DNA of 64,000 nucleotides from Paenibacillus sp. RUD330 (lineage in GTDB: Bacteria > Bacillota > Bacilli > Paenibacillales > Paenibacillaceae): positions 337,001 through 401,000 of the forward strand of contig NZ_CP022655.2 of NCBI RefSeq assembly GCF_002243345.2, read 5' to 3'. The notes beneath the pieces were generated by a model that saw only the letters and a list, made by a program, of their open reading frames with translations, was not told the DNA's origin and made no database searches. Below, one piece after another: positions 7,203 through 15,105 of this stretch (position 1 is the stretch's first letter; each line of letters starts with the position of its first letter). Made by a program: the position numbers and the translations under genes.

Positions 7203-8840
7203 ATGCCAGCGAAGAAACCAGCTCAGTGGGATCACGAGGTCGATGTTGTCGTCATGGGAACGGGGGGAGCGGCGCTAACGGCCGCGCTTGCGGCTGCCGA
7301 TCAAGGCGCCGAGGTGCTCATTCTCGAGAAAACGCATCAGATTGGAGGCACGACCGCTTTTTCCGGCGGCATCCCATGGATTCCGCTCAACCGCTACATG
7401 ATGGAGGCAGGCGCCGGCGATACCCGCGAGGACGCGCTGACGTATATCCGCCGCCTGACCGGAGGCAAGGAGCCGGATGCGGATCTGCTCGAGGTGTATG
7501 TGGACAACGGCTGCAAAATGATCGACTACATGCACGAGAACACACCGCTGCGATTCGCGGTTCCGATGTCCTATCCTTCCTATTACGGGCATCTGCCCGG
7601 AGCCAAGAGCGGACGTTCGCTCGATCCGCTTCCATTCGATCTGAACGAGATCGGCGAGTGGGGCGCGCTGATCCGCCAGAATCCGATCTTCCCGCCGCTT
7701 ACGCTGGAGGAAGGCGGAGCCATCGGAGGCGTCGACTTCGGCAAAATCGCCGAACGGATGGAAAACAACATCGTGACGATGGGCCGCTCCCTGATCGCTT
7801 CGATGTTCAAGGGCGTCCTGGACCGCGGCATCGAAACCTGGCTGGAGACGCCGGGCAAGGAGCTGGTGCTGGACGATGCGGGCGAGGTCATCGGCATCGT
7901 TGCAGAGCGGGAGGGCAAGCCTTGCTTGATCGGAACGCGCAAAGGCGTCGTGATCGCATCGGGAGGCTTCGAATGGAACAAGGAGCTCGTCAAGACGTTC
8001 CTGAAAGGCGACATCACGCATCCGCTCTCTCCGGCAGGCAACGATGGAGACGGCCTTGTCATGGCGATGGAGGCTGGAGCCGCTCTCGGCAACATGAGCG
8101 AGGCCTGGTGGTACCCGGCCATGCAAGATCCTACCTTCGAATACGAGGACCGCGTGATGAATCAGCTGGGAGGCGGCCGGTTCGGCCCGAACAGCATCAT
8201 CGTCAACCGCCGCGGCAAGCGGTTTGTCCATGAGGGAACGGCCTACAACGACATGCCGAAGTCGTTCTACGAGTATGATCCGGTCGCTCTCGAATGGCCG
8301 AATGAAGCCCCTGTGTGGATGATCTTCGACCAGCAGCTCAAGGACAGCACGATGATCATCACGATGATGCCGGGCGAGGACACCCCGGAGTGGGTGAACC
8401 AGGCGGGCAGCATCCGCGAGCTGGCGGAGCAGATCGGCGTGGACGCGGAGGCTCTGGAGGCTACGGTCAGCCGCTACAACGAGAACGCGAAGCAGGGAGT
8501 AGATCCCGACTTCCACCGCGGAACGACCTTCTTCGAAAACTTCGGCGCCGGCGGCGGCACGCCCGAGGCCAATCTCGGCCCGATCGAGAAGGCTCCGTTC
8601 TACGCGCTGCCGATCTATGCCGGATCGCTCGGCACGAACGGCGGTCCAAAAATCAACGCGGACGGCCAGGTCATCAGCCTGCGAGGCAAGCCGATCCCGG
8701 GCTTGTACGCTGCCGGCAATGCGGCCATGGGCGTCATGGGACAAGCCTATCTCAGCGCCGGGGGCACGATCGGCCCGGCTATGACCTTCGGCTACCTGGC
8801 CGGCATCGCCGTCGGCAATTCCCAACCAAGGAACATCTAG
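7203..8840 (+). CDS. FAD-binding dehydrogenase, fumarate reductase/ketosteroid dehydrogenase flavoprotein family
   Basis: A 545-residue flavoprotein of the FAD_binding_2 family. It begins with a Rossmann dinucleotide motif (VVVMGTGGAALTAALAA) and ends with LYAAGNAAMGVMG and GGTIGPAMTFGYLAG, the second FAD-contact segment. Length and order of motifs match 3-ketosteroid 1-dehydrogenase and soluble fumarate/urocanate reductase flavoproteins; no heme or FMN-attachment domain is present. It has no signal peptide, so it is cytoplasmic. The start follows GGAGAGAGATGAGCC. The next genes on the strand are two CoxG-like SRPBCC proteins, and the TetR gene is divergent, so it probably acts on a hydrophobic or aromatic ligand held by those proteins. 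The exact substrate cannot be read from the sequence. Confidence 0.8.
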   Translation: MPAKKPAQWDHEVDVVVMGTGGAALTAALAAADQGAEVLILEKTHQIGGTTAFSGGIPWIPLNRYMMEAGAGDTREDALTYIRRLTGGKEPDADLLEVYVDNGCKMIDYMHENTPLRFAVPMSYPSYYGHLPGAKSGRSLDPLPFDLNEIGEWGALIRQNPIFPPLTLEEGGAIGGVDFGKIAERMENNIVTMGRSLIASMFKGVLDRGIETWLETPGKELVLDDAGEVIGIVAEREGKPCLIGTRKGVVIASGGFEWNKELVKTFLKGDITHPLSPAGNDGDGLVMAMEAGAALGNMSEAWWYPAMQDPTFEYEDRVMNQLGGGRFGPNSIIVNRRGKRFVHEGTAYNDMPKSFYEYDPVALEWPNEAPVWMIFDQQLKDSTMIITMMPGEDTPEWVNQAGSIRELAEQIGVDAEALEATVSRYNENAKQGVDPDFHRGTTFFENFGAGGGTPEANLGPIEKAPFYALPIYAGSLGTNGGPKINADGQVISLRGKPIPGLYAAGNAAMGVMGQAYLSAGGTIGPAMTFGYLAGIAVGNSQPRNI

Positions 8841-8879
8841 AGCGCCGCACTATTTATTCAGAAAGCAGAGGAATCTCAT

Positions 8880-9335
8880 ATGCCAAACGGTACTCATCAG
8901 GTAATCATTCCCGTCTCCATCGACGTGATCTGGACATTCGTCAGCGACATGGACAAGTGGGCTCCGCTCGTGCCCGGCTATATCGGTCATGAGATTCTGA
9001 ACGACCGCCAGTCCACCTGGTCGTTCAAGGGCGATCTCGGCTTCATGAAGAAGACCGTCAAGCTGAGGATCGACATCAAGGAATGGATCGAGCCGACCAA
9101 GGTCACCTTCGACCTCACCGGCTTGTCCGATAATTTCTCCGGCAACGGCTACTTCGAGGCGGAGGAGCAAGGCGCCGCCGGCACCCGGATGACCGGATAT
9201 CTGGATATTACGGCCAAGGGAGCCATGGGGCCGATGATCAACAGCATCATGAAGAGCTTCGTGCCGAAGACGGCCCAAGAGCTGACATCCGCGATCGCGG
9301 TCAGGATTGCGGAACTCAACAACGTCCGGGCGTAA
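8880..9335 (+). CDS. SRPBCC family protein, CoxG-like (copy 1)
   Basis: A 151-residue START/SRPBCC-fold protein of the CoxG (CO dehydrogenase subunit G) family. Typical elements are VSIDVIWTFVSDMDKW at the N-terminus, PGYIGHEIL, the strand pair around WSFKGDLGFMKKTVKL, GNGYFEAEE and the C-terminal helix GPMINSIMKSFVPKTAQELT. The fold forms a hydrophobic ligand pocket. No coxL/M/S catalytic genes are nearby, so a CO dehydrogenase role is unlikely. It begins 39 bases after the FAD dehydrogenase, with GAGGAA upstream, and is probably in its operon. It is very similar to the next gene, pointing to a tandem duplication. Confidence 0.8.
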   Translation: MPNGTHQVIIPVSIDVIWTFVSDMDKWAPLVPGYIGHEILNDRQSTWSFKGDLGFMKKTVKLRIDIKEWIEPTKVTFDLTGLSDNFSGNGYFEAEEQGAAGTRMTGYLDITAKGAMGPMINSIMKSFVPKTAQELTSAIAVRIAELNNVRA

Positions 9336-9517
9336 GGGATCCAACGAACCATAGGGGCTGTTCCGTTCGTCGCGAAAGCGGCTAAGGACAGCCCGTTTGA
9401 TTTCCTGATCATGAACCGGCTGAGATAGGCATCAATAGGGAAATTTGCTATGATGGACCCGAGCGTCTGAACTTTGAGACCGGACAACTCCCGCCGGGAG
9501 GAAGCTGTTTTTCCTAT

Positions 9518-9532
9518 TTGAGAGCGCTTACT
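9518..9532 (+). promoter_or_regulatory. cre-like site before second CoxG gene
   Basis: TTGAGAGCGCTTACT, one mismatch from the CcpA consensus and sharing the core AGCGCTTACT with the site at 7117-7131. The 225-base gap upstream also holds an imperfect hairpin (GGGCTGT 9355-9361 with ACAGCCC 9388-9394) that could attenuate read-through from the first CoxG gene, so the second copy may have its own promoter. Confidence 0.4.
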
Positions 9533-9560
9533 AATCCAACGAGAAGGAAGAGTGATAGCC

Positions 9561-10016
9561 TTGCCAGACGCGTCGCATTCAGTTGAAGTGCCGGTATCCA
9601 TTCAAGACGCATGGAGCTTTGCCAGCGATATGGACAAGTGGATGCCGCTGATGCCCGGTTATATCGAGCATGAGCTGCTCAGCGGCAGCGAAGCGCTCTG
9701 GACGTTCAAGGGCGATCTCGGCTTCACGAAAAAAATCATCAAGCTGAAGATCGACATCACCGGCCGGACCGAGCCGTCCAGGCTGTCCTTTCAGATCGAC
9801 GGCGTCTCCGACAGCGTCGGCGGCGAAGGATATTTCGAAGCCTCGGCGCTTGGCGACGGGCTTACCCGGCTGACGGGCCATCTGGACATCTCCGGCAAGG
9901 GAGCGATGGGGTTCATGATGAACGGAGTCATGAAGACGTTTGTGCCCCAGACCGTCGAGGAGCTGACGCAGGCTGTCGCCGCCAAGCTTGTGGAATCTCC
10001 GCCTATCCCGTCCTGA
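9561..10016 (+). CDS. SRPBCC family protein, CoxG-like (copy 2)
   Basis: A tandem paralog of the preceding CoxG-like gene. Shared blocks include SDMDKW, FKGDLGF, GYFEA and KGAMG, and the proteins align end to end. The start is probably TTG at 9561: GAAGGAAG ends 10 bases upstream, and this gives 151 residues, the same as copy 1 (PDASHSVEVPV against PNGTHQVIIPV). An in-frame GTG at 9552 is only one base from the ribosome binding site. The protein is predicted to be cytoplasmic and to bind a hydrophobic ligand. Separate control is suggested by its own 225-base upstream region and cre-like box. Confidence 0.8.
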   Translation: MPDASHSVEVPVSIQDAWSFASDMDKWMPLMPGYIEHELLSGSEALWTFKGDLGFTKKIIKLKIDITGRTEPSRLSFQIDGVSDSVGGEGYFEASALGDGLTRLTGHLDISGKGAMGFMMNGVMKTFVPQTVEELTQAVAAKLVESPPIPS

Positions 10017-10113
10017 AAAACGCTGCGCCACGTTCACGCTTCGTTACTTGCACGTCTCAAGAGTCCAATCGGCGCTCTATTCATCTGTTCATAGACAACC
10101 GCAGGATCCTCCG

Positions 10114-10136
10114 GCGCCCTTTCAGGGCGCTTTTTT
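10114..10136 (+). terminator. Rho-independent terminator after CoxG copy 2
   Basis: GCGCCCT, loop TTC, AGGGCGC, then TTTTTT on the plus strand. It lies 98 bases past the CoxG stop and runs across the stop codon of the convergent YheC/D gene; no T run is present for the minus strand. Confidence 0.8.
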
Positions 10137-10994
10137 GGCTTTGCCGCAGACGAGGCTGTAGCGGCGGCCGTAAGCGGAGGCATAACGGACGATGCGGCGG
10201 ATGGCTGTCTGATCGTCCAGCTTGGTGAACGGGCATGGATCCGGCCGCGTGTTGACCTCGAGAATCCACGGCTTCAGCTTGCGGTCGACAGCGATGTCGA
10301 GGCCGAGCTCGTTCATGGCCGGGTAGGCGCGGCCGAATTCGGCCGCCGTCAGCAGCGCCAGCCGGTTCATCCGCCGCAGCAGCCGGATCGTGCCGGACTT
10401 GCCGGCAGCGGGATGAAGCACAGCCTGCGGCGTGTAGATCGTTCCGCCCTGGCTGCCGTTGGAGACGATTTTGCCCGGGCTGGCGACGCGGGCGGCCGTG
10501 CCGGTGCATTGCCAGCGGCCGGCAGGATTCCGCTGGATCATGATGCGGAAGTCGAACGGCCGTCCGTCATGCTTGAGCATGCGGATGCCCTTCTGAACGA
10601 GATAACGTCTGGAACCGGCTTGCCGCCTCAGCGACGGGAACAAGGAGGATACGGACTTGAAGGCGAAGATGCTCTGGCCGCTTTGGTAACGGCAGCCTTC
10701 GCCGCTTTTCTCTACGCGCATGACCCCGATTCCCATCGAGCCGGTATCGGGTTTCACATAGACCATCCCGTAGCGGCCCAGCATCGAGGCGAGCGTGGCG
10801 CGGCTCAGCCGGCGGGTAGCCGGAATATGCTTCCTCAGCTCGGCGCTGCGCAGCAGGAGGACGGTTTTGGCCATTTTGCTGGACACGGCTTGAACGCCGC
10901 TCCTGTTTCGCTTGCTCCCCGGAGCGGATCTCCTGCTCTTCCGTTTGGCTTTGCTGCTGATTTGTGTTGCATCGCGGTTTCTGGCTGTCTTCAT
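10122..10994 (-). CDS. YheC/YheD family ATP-grasp protein
   Basis: A 290-residue member of the YheC/D endospore coat-associated family. After a basic, low-complexity N-terminus (about 40 residues rich in Arg, Lys and Ser) come the ATP-grasp elements: YVKPDTGSMGIGVMRV (ATP-binding Lys and Gly loop), FDFRIMIQRN, VASPGKIVSNGSQGG, and the Mg-binding WILEVNTRPDPCPF near the C-terminus. Bacillus YheC and YheD are longer (about 360-450 residues); the short form here is common in Paenibacillus by my recollection. The start follows GAGGGGGAAAGCC. It faces away from the diaminopropionate operon. A peptide-ligase-type reaction in spore envelope assembly is assumed from the family. Confidence 0.8.
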   Translation of the reverse strand: MKTARNRDATQISSKAKRKSRRSAPGSKRNRSGVQAVSSKMAKTVLLLRSAELRKHIPATRRLSRATLASMLGRYGMVYVKPDTGSMGIGVMRVEKSGEGCRYQSGQSIFAFKSVSSLFPSLRRQAGSRRYLVQKGIRMLKHDGRPFDFRIMIQRNPAGRWQCTGTAARVASPGKIVSNGSQGGTIYTPQAVLHPAAGKSGTIRLLRRMNRLALLTAAEFGRAYPAMNELGLDIAVDRKLKPWILEVNTRPDPCPFTKLDDQTAIRRIVRYASAYGRRYSLVCGKAKKAP

Positions 10995-11085
10995 TCCGGC
11001 TTTCCCCCTCAGGCAGAGGCTCTATTCTTCTATTCTATGTAGGCGCCGTCAGCCGGGTATGGGCATCTGCCTCTTTGCGGCCAGC

Positions 11086-11156
11086 GAGCGGCGGCCCCGA
11101 TGAGCGGCGGCCCCGATGAGCGGCAAACCCGGACAGCCGGTTAACCCGGACTGTCG
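11086..11156. promoter_or_regulatory. Direct repeats and dyad upstream of the diaminopropionate operon
   Basis: GAGCGGCGGCCCCGAT occurs twice (11086-11101, 11103-11118). Just after it is an imperfect dyad, GGACAGCCGG (11131-11140) and CCGGACTGTC (11146-11155) around TTAAC, with AACCCGG repeated nearby. It lies between the YheC/D start and the operon start and could be an operator. No Fur-box-like sequence is visible in this gap. Confidence 0.3.
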
Positions 11157-11267
11157 GCCATAACCCGGCACTTGAAGGCAGCCCGCAAGCCGAATCACCC
11201 CAGCGGAGGAATGGGCATACGATATAGCGGCAATGTGGGCACATGGATGAGGCGGGAGGATATGCAT

Positions 11268-12509
11268 ATGGACACTTCGGGCGGCAGGCGGGAAATCGCC
11301 GAAAGGATGAGGCGGCGTTTTCCCTGGCTAGACGGACTTATCGTCTCCGGCTCAGGGAGGCGGGCAGGAATATCGGACGGGGCGGAGCTTCCGCTTGTGA
11401 CGTCGTCCGTTCTCGAGCGGTTTTATTACACAGACGGCAATCCTCTGGCCTTGCAGCCGGAGCTTCGCCGCTACCGGACGTCGGGAACGAGCTCGGGCCG
11501 CCGCAAGACGATCTATTACTCGGAGCAGGACGAAGCCGGCTATCTGCGGGTGAAGCTGGACGTCTTCCGGGACATTCTGGAGCCGTACGGGTACAAGACG
11601 GCCGTATCGGACATGGGGACCGGCCATGCGGAAGCGACGGCGGCCGAGGTGTTCCGGCAGCTGGGCATGACGGCGGAGTCCCTGTCCTTCCGGCTGCCGA
11701 TCCGGCAGCAGATCGAGTCGCTGGAGCGGCTGCGGCCGGAGGTGCTGTATACGATGCCCTCCATCCTGGATCGGCTGCTGGCTGCGGCCGGCGAGCCGGC
11801 GGCGCTCGGCATCCGCCATGTCGTCCTTGTCGGCGAGACGGCGTCGCCGGGATGGCGGAGCCAGGCCGCGCAGCGGCTTGGAATCGGCGAAGACAGAATC
11901 ACGGATACGTACGGATCGATCGAGATCGGCACGATCGCCTCGTATTCGCATCGGTGCGGCCGTTATCTCCTGGCGGATGGAATCATCGCCGAAGGGGTAA
12001 GCGCCGAAGAGCTTGGCGAGGGACTCCCGCCGCTATCCGACGGGGAGCAGGTGCTCGTGCTGACCTCGTCCATCCGCGACGCCTTTCCTGCGCTTCGCTA
12101 TGTGACGTATGACGTCGTGCGCGATCTCAGGACGATCGACGTGGAGGGCGTGCCCCGGCAGAGCTTCCACAGCCTCGTGAAGCGGATCGGACCGGATCTC
12201 AAGCATGGAGAGAAGATCAGCATCTACGACATCGAGGATACGGTCTGCCGGCATCTCGGCAGCGCCAGCGTCCGCGTCCAGGTCCAAGGGAACTCGCTGC
12301 GGATCGCGGTCGACAGCGGTCAGGGAAGCGATGCCGCGCTTGAGCTTATCCGGCAGGAGCTGGAGGAGCGCAATCCCGACATCGGGACGATGATCCGCAG
12401 CGGCATCCTGGGCGGAATTCAGGTCGTCCGGGAGTCCTTGGACGACGCCGGAGAGCAGGGCTCGGTCAAGAACAAAAAAATCCATTATGGGCAAGGAGAA
12501 TCCGGATGA
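11268..12509 (+). CDS. PaaK/CapK-like adenylate-forming enzyme
   Basis: A 413-residue member of the phenylacetate-CoA ligase (PaaK) branch of adenylating enzymes. It shows the ATP-binding loop YRTSGTSSGRRK, the central VVLVGETASP, the TDTYGSIEIG motif that contacts the adenylate, and a C-terminal lid domain (from about residue 310). It lacks any carrier domain. ATG at 11268 is chosen since GGGAGG ends 8 bases upstream; earlier in-frame starts have no site. The stop overlaps the SbnA-like start (ATGA), so translation is coupled. The expected reaction is ATP-dependent activation of a carboxylic acid, then transfer to CoA or directly to an amine. With SbnA/SbnB beside it, the amine acceptor could be L-2,3-diaminopropionate; this is inference. 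Confidence 0.8.
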   Translation: MDTSGGRREIAERMRRRFPWLDGLIVSGSGRRAGISDGAELPLVTSSVLERFYYTDGNPLALQPELRRYRTSGTSSGRRKTIYYSEQDEAGYLRVKLDVFRDILEPYGYKTAVSDMGTGHAEATAAEVFRQLGMTAESLSFRLPIRQQIESLERLRPEVLYTMPSILDRLLAAAGEPAALGIRHVVLVGETASPGWRSQAAQRLGIGEDRITDTYGSIEIGTIASYSHRCGRYLLADGIIAEGVSAEELGEGLPPLSDGEQVLVLTSSIRDAFPALRYVTYDVVRDLRTIDVEGVPRQSFHSLVKRIGPDLKHGEKISIYDIEDTVCRHLGSASVRVQVQGNSLRIAVDSGQGSDAALELIRQELEERNPDIGTMIRSGILGGIQVVRESLDDAGEQGSVKNKKIHYGQGESG

Positions 12510-13486
12510 AGCTGGATGGAGGCATTGCGGACATCATCGGATCAACGCCGCTCGTCCGGCTGGACCGGCTGTTCCGGGGCGAGCCGTTCGCAGTATTCGG
12601 CAAGCTGGAGGGCATGAACCCCGGCGGCAGCTCCAAGGACCGTCCGGCTCTCCATATGCTCCGGGAAGCCATCCGGCGCGGCGACGTGACCGAGAGGAGC
12701 ACGGTCATCGAATCGAGCTCAGGCAATCTGGCGATCAGCCTGGCCCAGCTGTGCCGTTACTTGGGCATACGCTTCATCTGCGTCGTCGATCCTCGGACGA
12801 CCGACGCGCACAAGGAGATCATCCGGAGCTTCGGGGGAGAGATCGAGCTGGTCGCGCGTCCCGATGCAGCGACGGGGGAATTCCTGCCGGCGCGGATCGC
12901 CAGGGTCAAGGAACTGCTCGCGCAGCTTCCGGAAGCCTACTGGACGAACCAGTACGGAAATCCCGACAACGCCCGTTCGCATCAGGAGACGACGATGAAG
13001 GAGATCGGGGACGCGCTCGGGAAGGTCGACTATCTGTTTTGCGGGGTCAGCTCCTGCGGAACGATCCGCGGCTGCGCCGATCATATCCGCAGCAGAGGCT
13101 GGACGACGAAGGTCGTCGCGGTAGACGCGGAGGGCAGCATCCTGTTCGGGGGCACGGGAGGGCCGCGCAAGCTCCCCGGCCTCGGAGCGGCTGTCGTGCC
13201 GGAGCTGCACGGCGGCGAGCTGGCGGATATCGTCGTCAAGGTAACGGATGCCGACTGCGTCGGGGGCTGCCGGGAGCTGGTCCGGGCGGAGGCGATTTTG
13301 GCGGGAGCGTCCTCCGGGGGCGTCGTGGCGGCGGTGCGGCGCCTCGCCCGCAGCATTCCGGCCGGCTCCATATGCGCGGCCATCCTGCCGGACAGAGGCG
13401 AACGGTATATGAGCTCGGTATATGACGACGAGTGGGTGAGGCGGGAGCTCGGCATCGATCCGGATGCCTGGAACAGGGGGGATTAG
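12506..13486 (+). CDS. sbnA: SbnA-like N-(2-amino-2-carboxyethyl)-L-glutamate synthase
   Basis: A 326-residue fold-type II PLP enzyme. The PLP lysine lies in GGSSKDRPA, the substrate loop is ESSSGNLAISLA, and the glycine-rich phosphate cup is GVSSCGTIRG. NQYGNPDNARSH is also typical of the SbnA/cysteine synthase branch. SbnA joins O-phospho-L-serine and L-glutamate to give ACEGA, the precursor of L-2,3-diaminopropionate, and the SbnB-like gene follows after two bases, which is the strongest reason to prefer this over plain cysteine synthase. The length matches Staphylococcus aureus SbnA. It is translationally coupled to the adenylating enzyme upstream by an ATGA overlap. Confidence 0.85.
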   Translation: MKLDGGIADIIGSTPLVRLDRLFRGEPFAVFGKLEGMNPGGSSKDRPALHMLREAIRRGDVTERSTVIESSSGNLAISLAQLCRYLGIRFICVVDPRTTDAHKEIIRSFGGEIELVARPDAATGEFLPARIARVKELLAQLPEAYWTNQYGNPDNARSHQETTMKEIGDALGKVDYLFCGVSSCGTIRGCADHIRSRGWTTKVVAVDAEGSILFGGTGGPRKLPGLGAAVVPELHGGELADIVVKVTDADCVGGCRELVRAEAILAGASSGGVVAAVRRLARSIPAGSICAAILPDRGERYMSSVYDDEWVRRELGIDPDAWNRGD

Positions 13487-13488
13487 GC

Positions 13489-14451
13489 ATGCTCTATCTC
13501 AATGACAGCCACATCCGCGAAGCCGGGGTGGATTGGGAGAAGCTGACCGGCATCGCGGAGGATGCCGTGCGGGCGATGGATCACGGGGAATACGCCGCTC
13601 CGCTCAAGACTTATCTCCGGTTTCCCGAACCGGGCAACCGGATCATCGCGACGCCGGCCTATCTGGGCGGACCTCATCCGCTGGCAGGCATCAAATGGAT
13701 CGCCGGATTTCCCGGCAACATCAAGAACGGCCAGCCGCGGGCGCATAATGCGATCGTTCTGAACGATTCGGAGAACGGCCTGCCGCTCGCCTTCCTCCGG
13801 TGCAATCTGCTCAACGGCCTGCGCGCGGCCGCAGTGAGCGGCATCATGCTCCGGGCTTATGCCGGCTCGAGGCCGGATCGGGACATCCGGCTCGGCATCA
13901 TCGGCTGGGGCCCGATCGGCCGCCTGCATCTCGACATGTGCGCCGCCTTGCTCGGGAGCCGCCTGAAGGAAGTCATGCTGTACGATCTGCGGGACATCGA
14001 TATGCAGACCGTGCCGGATAATGCGCGCGGAATGACAGCGGTCGCGGCGGATTGGCGGGAGCTTTGCCGCCGGTCCAACGTGATCGCCACATGCACGGTA
14101 TCGGCGGAGCGGTACATCGACGAGCCGCCTGCTCCGGGCTCGCTGCTGCTGAACGTATCGCTGCGGGATTTCAGGCCGGAGGGCGTCGCCGGCATCCGCG
14201 CCGTCTTCGTGGACGACTGGCGGGAGGTATGCCGCGAGAACACGGACATCGAGCGGCTTCATCTCCGGCACGGACTCCAGGAAGAGGATGTCCGGACGCT
14301 TGCGGATCTCGTCTGCCGGGACGCCTTGGCCGAATTTCCGGGAGAGACCGTATTTTTCAACCCGATGGGCCTGGGCATATTCGATATCGCGATCGCCGGG
14401 CATTATTACAGGGAAGCAATGAAGCTGGGACTGGGCATCGAATTGCCGTGA
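13489..14451 (+). CDS. sbnB: SbnB-like ACEGA dehydrogenase (ornithine cyclodeaminase family)
   Basis: A 320-residue protein of the ornithine cyclodeaminase/mu-crystallin family. It has the family N-terminus, KWIAGFPGN and NGLRAAAVSG segments, and a Rossmann NAD site, RLGIIGWGPIGRLHLDM. SbnB oxidises ACEGA with NAD to release L-2,3-diaminopropionate and 2-oxoglutarate. Start at the ATG with AGGGGGGAT upstream, two bases past the SbnA stop. No siderophore synthetase (IucA/C), NRPS, exporter or Fur box follows, so the end product is not staphyloferrin B. After the stop, about 170 bases lead to the CsoR gene; no clear terminator is seen. Confidence 0.85.
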   Translation: MLYLNDSHIREAGVDWEKLTGIAEDAVRAMDHGEYAAPLKTYLRFPEPGNRIIATPAYLGGPHPLAGIKWIAGFPGNIKNGQPRAHNAIVLNDSENGLPLAFLRCNLLNGLRAAAVSGIMLRAYAGSRPDRDIRLGIIGWGPIGRLHLDMCAALLGSRLKEVMLYDLRDIDMQTVPDNARGMTAVAADWRELCRRSNVIATCTVSAERYIDEPPAPGSLLLNVSLRDFRPEGVAGIRAVFVDDWREVCRENTDIERLHLRHGLQEEDVRTLADLVCRDALAEFPGETVFFNPMGLGIFDIAIAGHYYREAMKLGLGIELP

Positions 14452-14573
14452 AGGCTGGGGATGGCCGTTGGCGGTGGGGCCGTACGGCAGGGGAACAGGC
14501 CGGCAACGGCGAGCATCGGCCCTAGAAGAGCAGCCAGGGCTTCGCGGATCCATTTCAAAATCGGGGTGCTGGT

Positions 14574-14590
14574 ATAGGTGGGGGGGCTAT
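14574..14590 (+). promoter_or_regulatory. CsoR operator upstream of csoR
   Basis: TATAGGTGGGGGGGCTAT, a G-rich core between TATA-like ends, has the form of CsoR copper boxes and resembles the two boxes at 14989-15043. It lies about 33 bases before csoR, consistent with autoregulation. Confidence 0.6.
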
Positions 14591-14622
14591 GGTAAACTGG
14601 AAATCAAAAAGGGCGTGATGCC

Positions 14623-14952
14623 ATGGATGAGCTCCAGCAGGATACGAACAAGCATGAATCATGCGAGGCGGACGGACGCAAAAGCCATCACTCCGAGAAA
14701 ACCAAAAGCAATCTCATCAGCCGCCTCAACCGGATCGAGGGCCAGGTCCGCGGTCTCAAGGGCTTGATCGAGAAGGATGTCTATTGCGACGATGTCCTCA
14801 ATCAGATCTCTTCGGTCCAGTCCGCCCTGAATGGCGTGGGCAGGCTGCTTCTGGAGCATCATATGAAGAGCTGCGTCATCGAGCGCATCCAGGACGGCGA
14901 GAGCGAGGTCATCGACGAGCTTCTGGTCACCATCAACAAATTGATGAAATAA
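14623..14952 (+). CDS. csoR: Copper-sensing repressor CsoR
   Basis: A 109-residue all-helical DUF156 protein. The Cu(I) ligands C55, H80 and C84 are present with exactly the spacing of Bacillus subtilis CsoR (C45-H70-C74). The core reads LNRIEGQVRGLKGLIE then YCDDVLNQIS and HHMKSCV. The first ~28 residues are an extra His-rich, charged tail, so the protein is slightly longer than usual. Without copper it represses copA and itself; Cu(I) binding releases DNA. It precedes copA by 153 bases that hold two operator copies. Confidence 0.9.
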   Translation: MDELQQDTNKHESCEADGRKSHHSEKTKSNLISRLNRIEGQVRGLKGLIEKDVYCDDVLNQISSVQSALNGVGRLLLEHHMKSCVIERIQDGESEVIDELLVTINKLMK

Positions 14953-14988
14953 CCGGGATTCGAGAGAATCCTTTTCTATGGCCTTCAA

Positions 14989-15045
14989 TATAGGGGTGGG
15001 GGGTATAAGTTTTGATTGACTGAATATAGGGTAGAGGGGTATAGT
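14989..15045 (+). promoter_or_regulatory. copA promoter with two CsoR boxes
   Basis: Two G-rich boxes with TATA ends lie at 14989-15007 and 15025-15043 (the second is TATAGGGTAGAGGGGTATA). A promoter, TTGACT (15016-15021), 18 bases, TATAGT (15040-15045), has the second box across its spacer and -10, so CsoR binding would block RNA polymerase. Confidence 0.7.
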
Positions 15046-15105
15046 AAGCGTAAGAATAAGGCCGCTGAATGATGGCAATAAAGGAACTAAGCGAGGTGTC
15101 CGCAA

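Noticed and set aside
8880-10016. A CO dehydrogenase cluster
   Set aside because: Only CoxG-like genes are present; no large, medium or small catalytic subunit or maturation gene is found.
11041-11267. A Fur box controlling the diaminopropionate operon
   Set aside because: No GATAATGATAATCATTATC-like sequence is present in the gap, so iron control is not supported.
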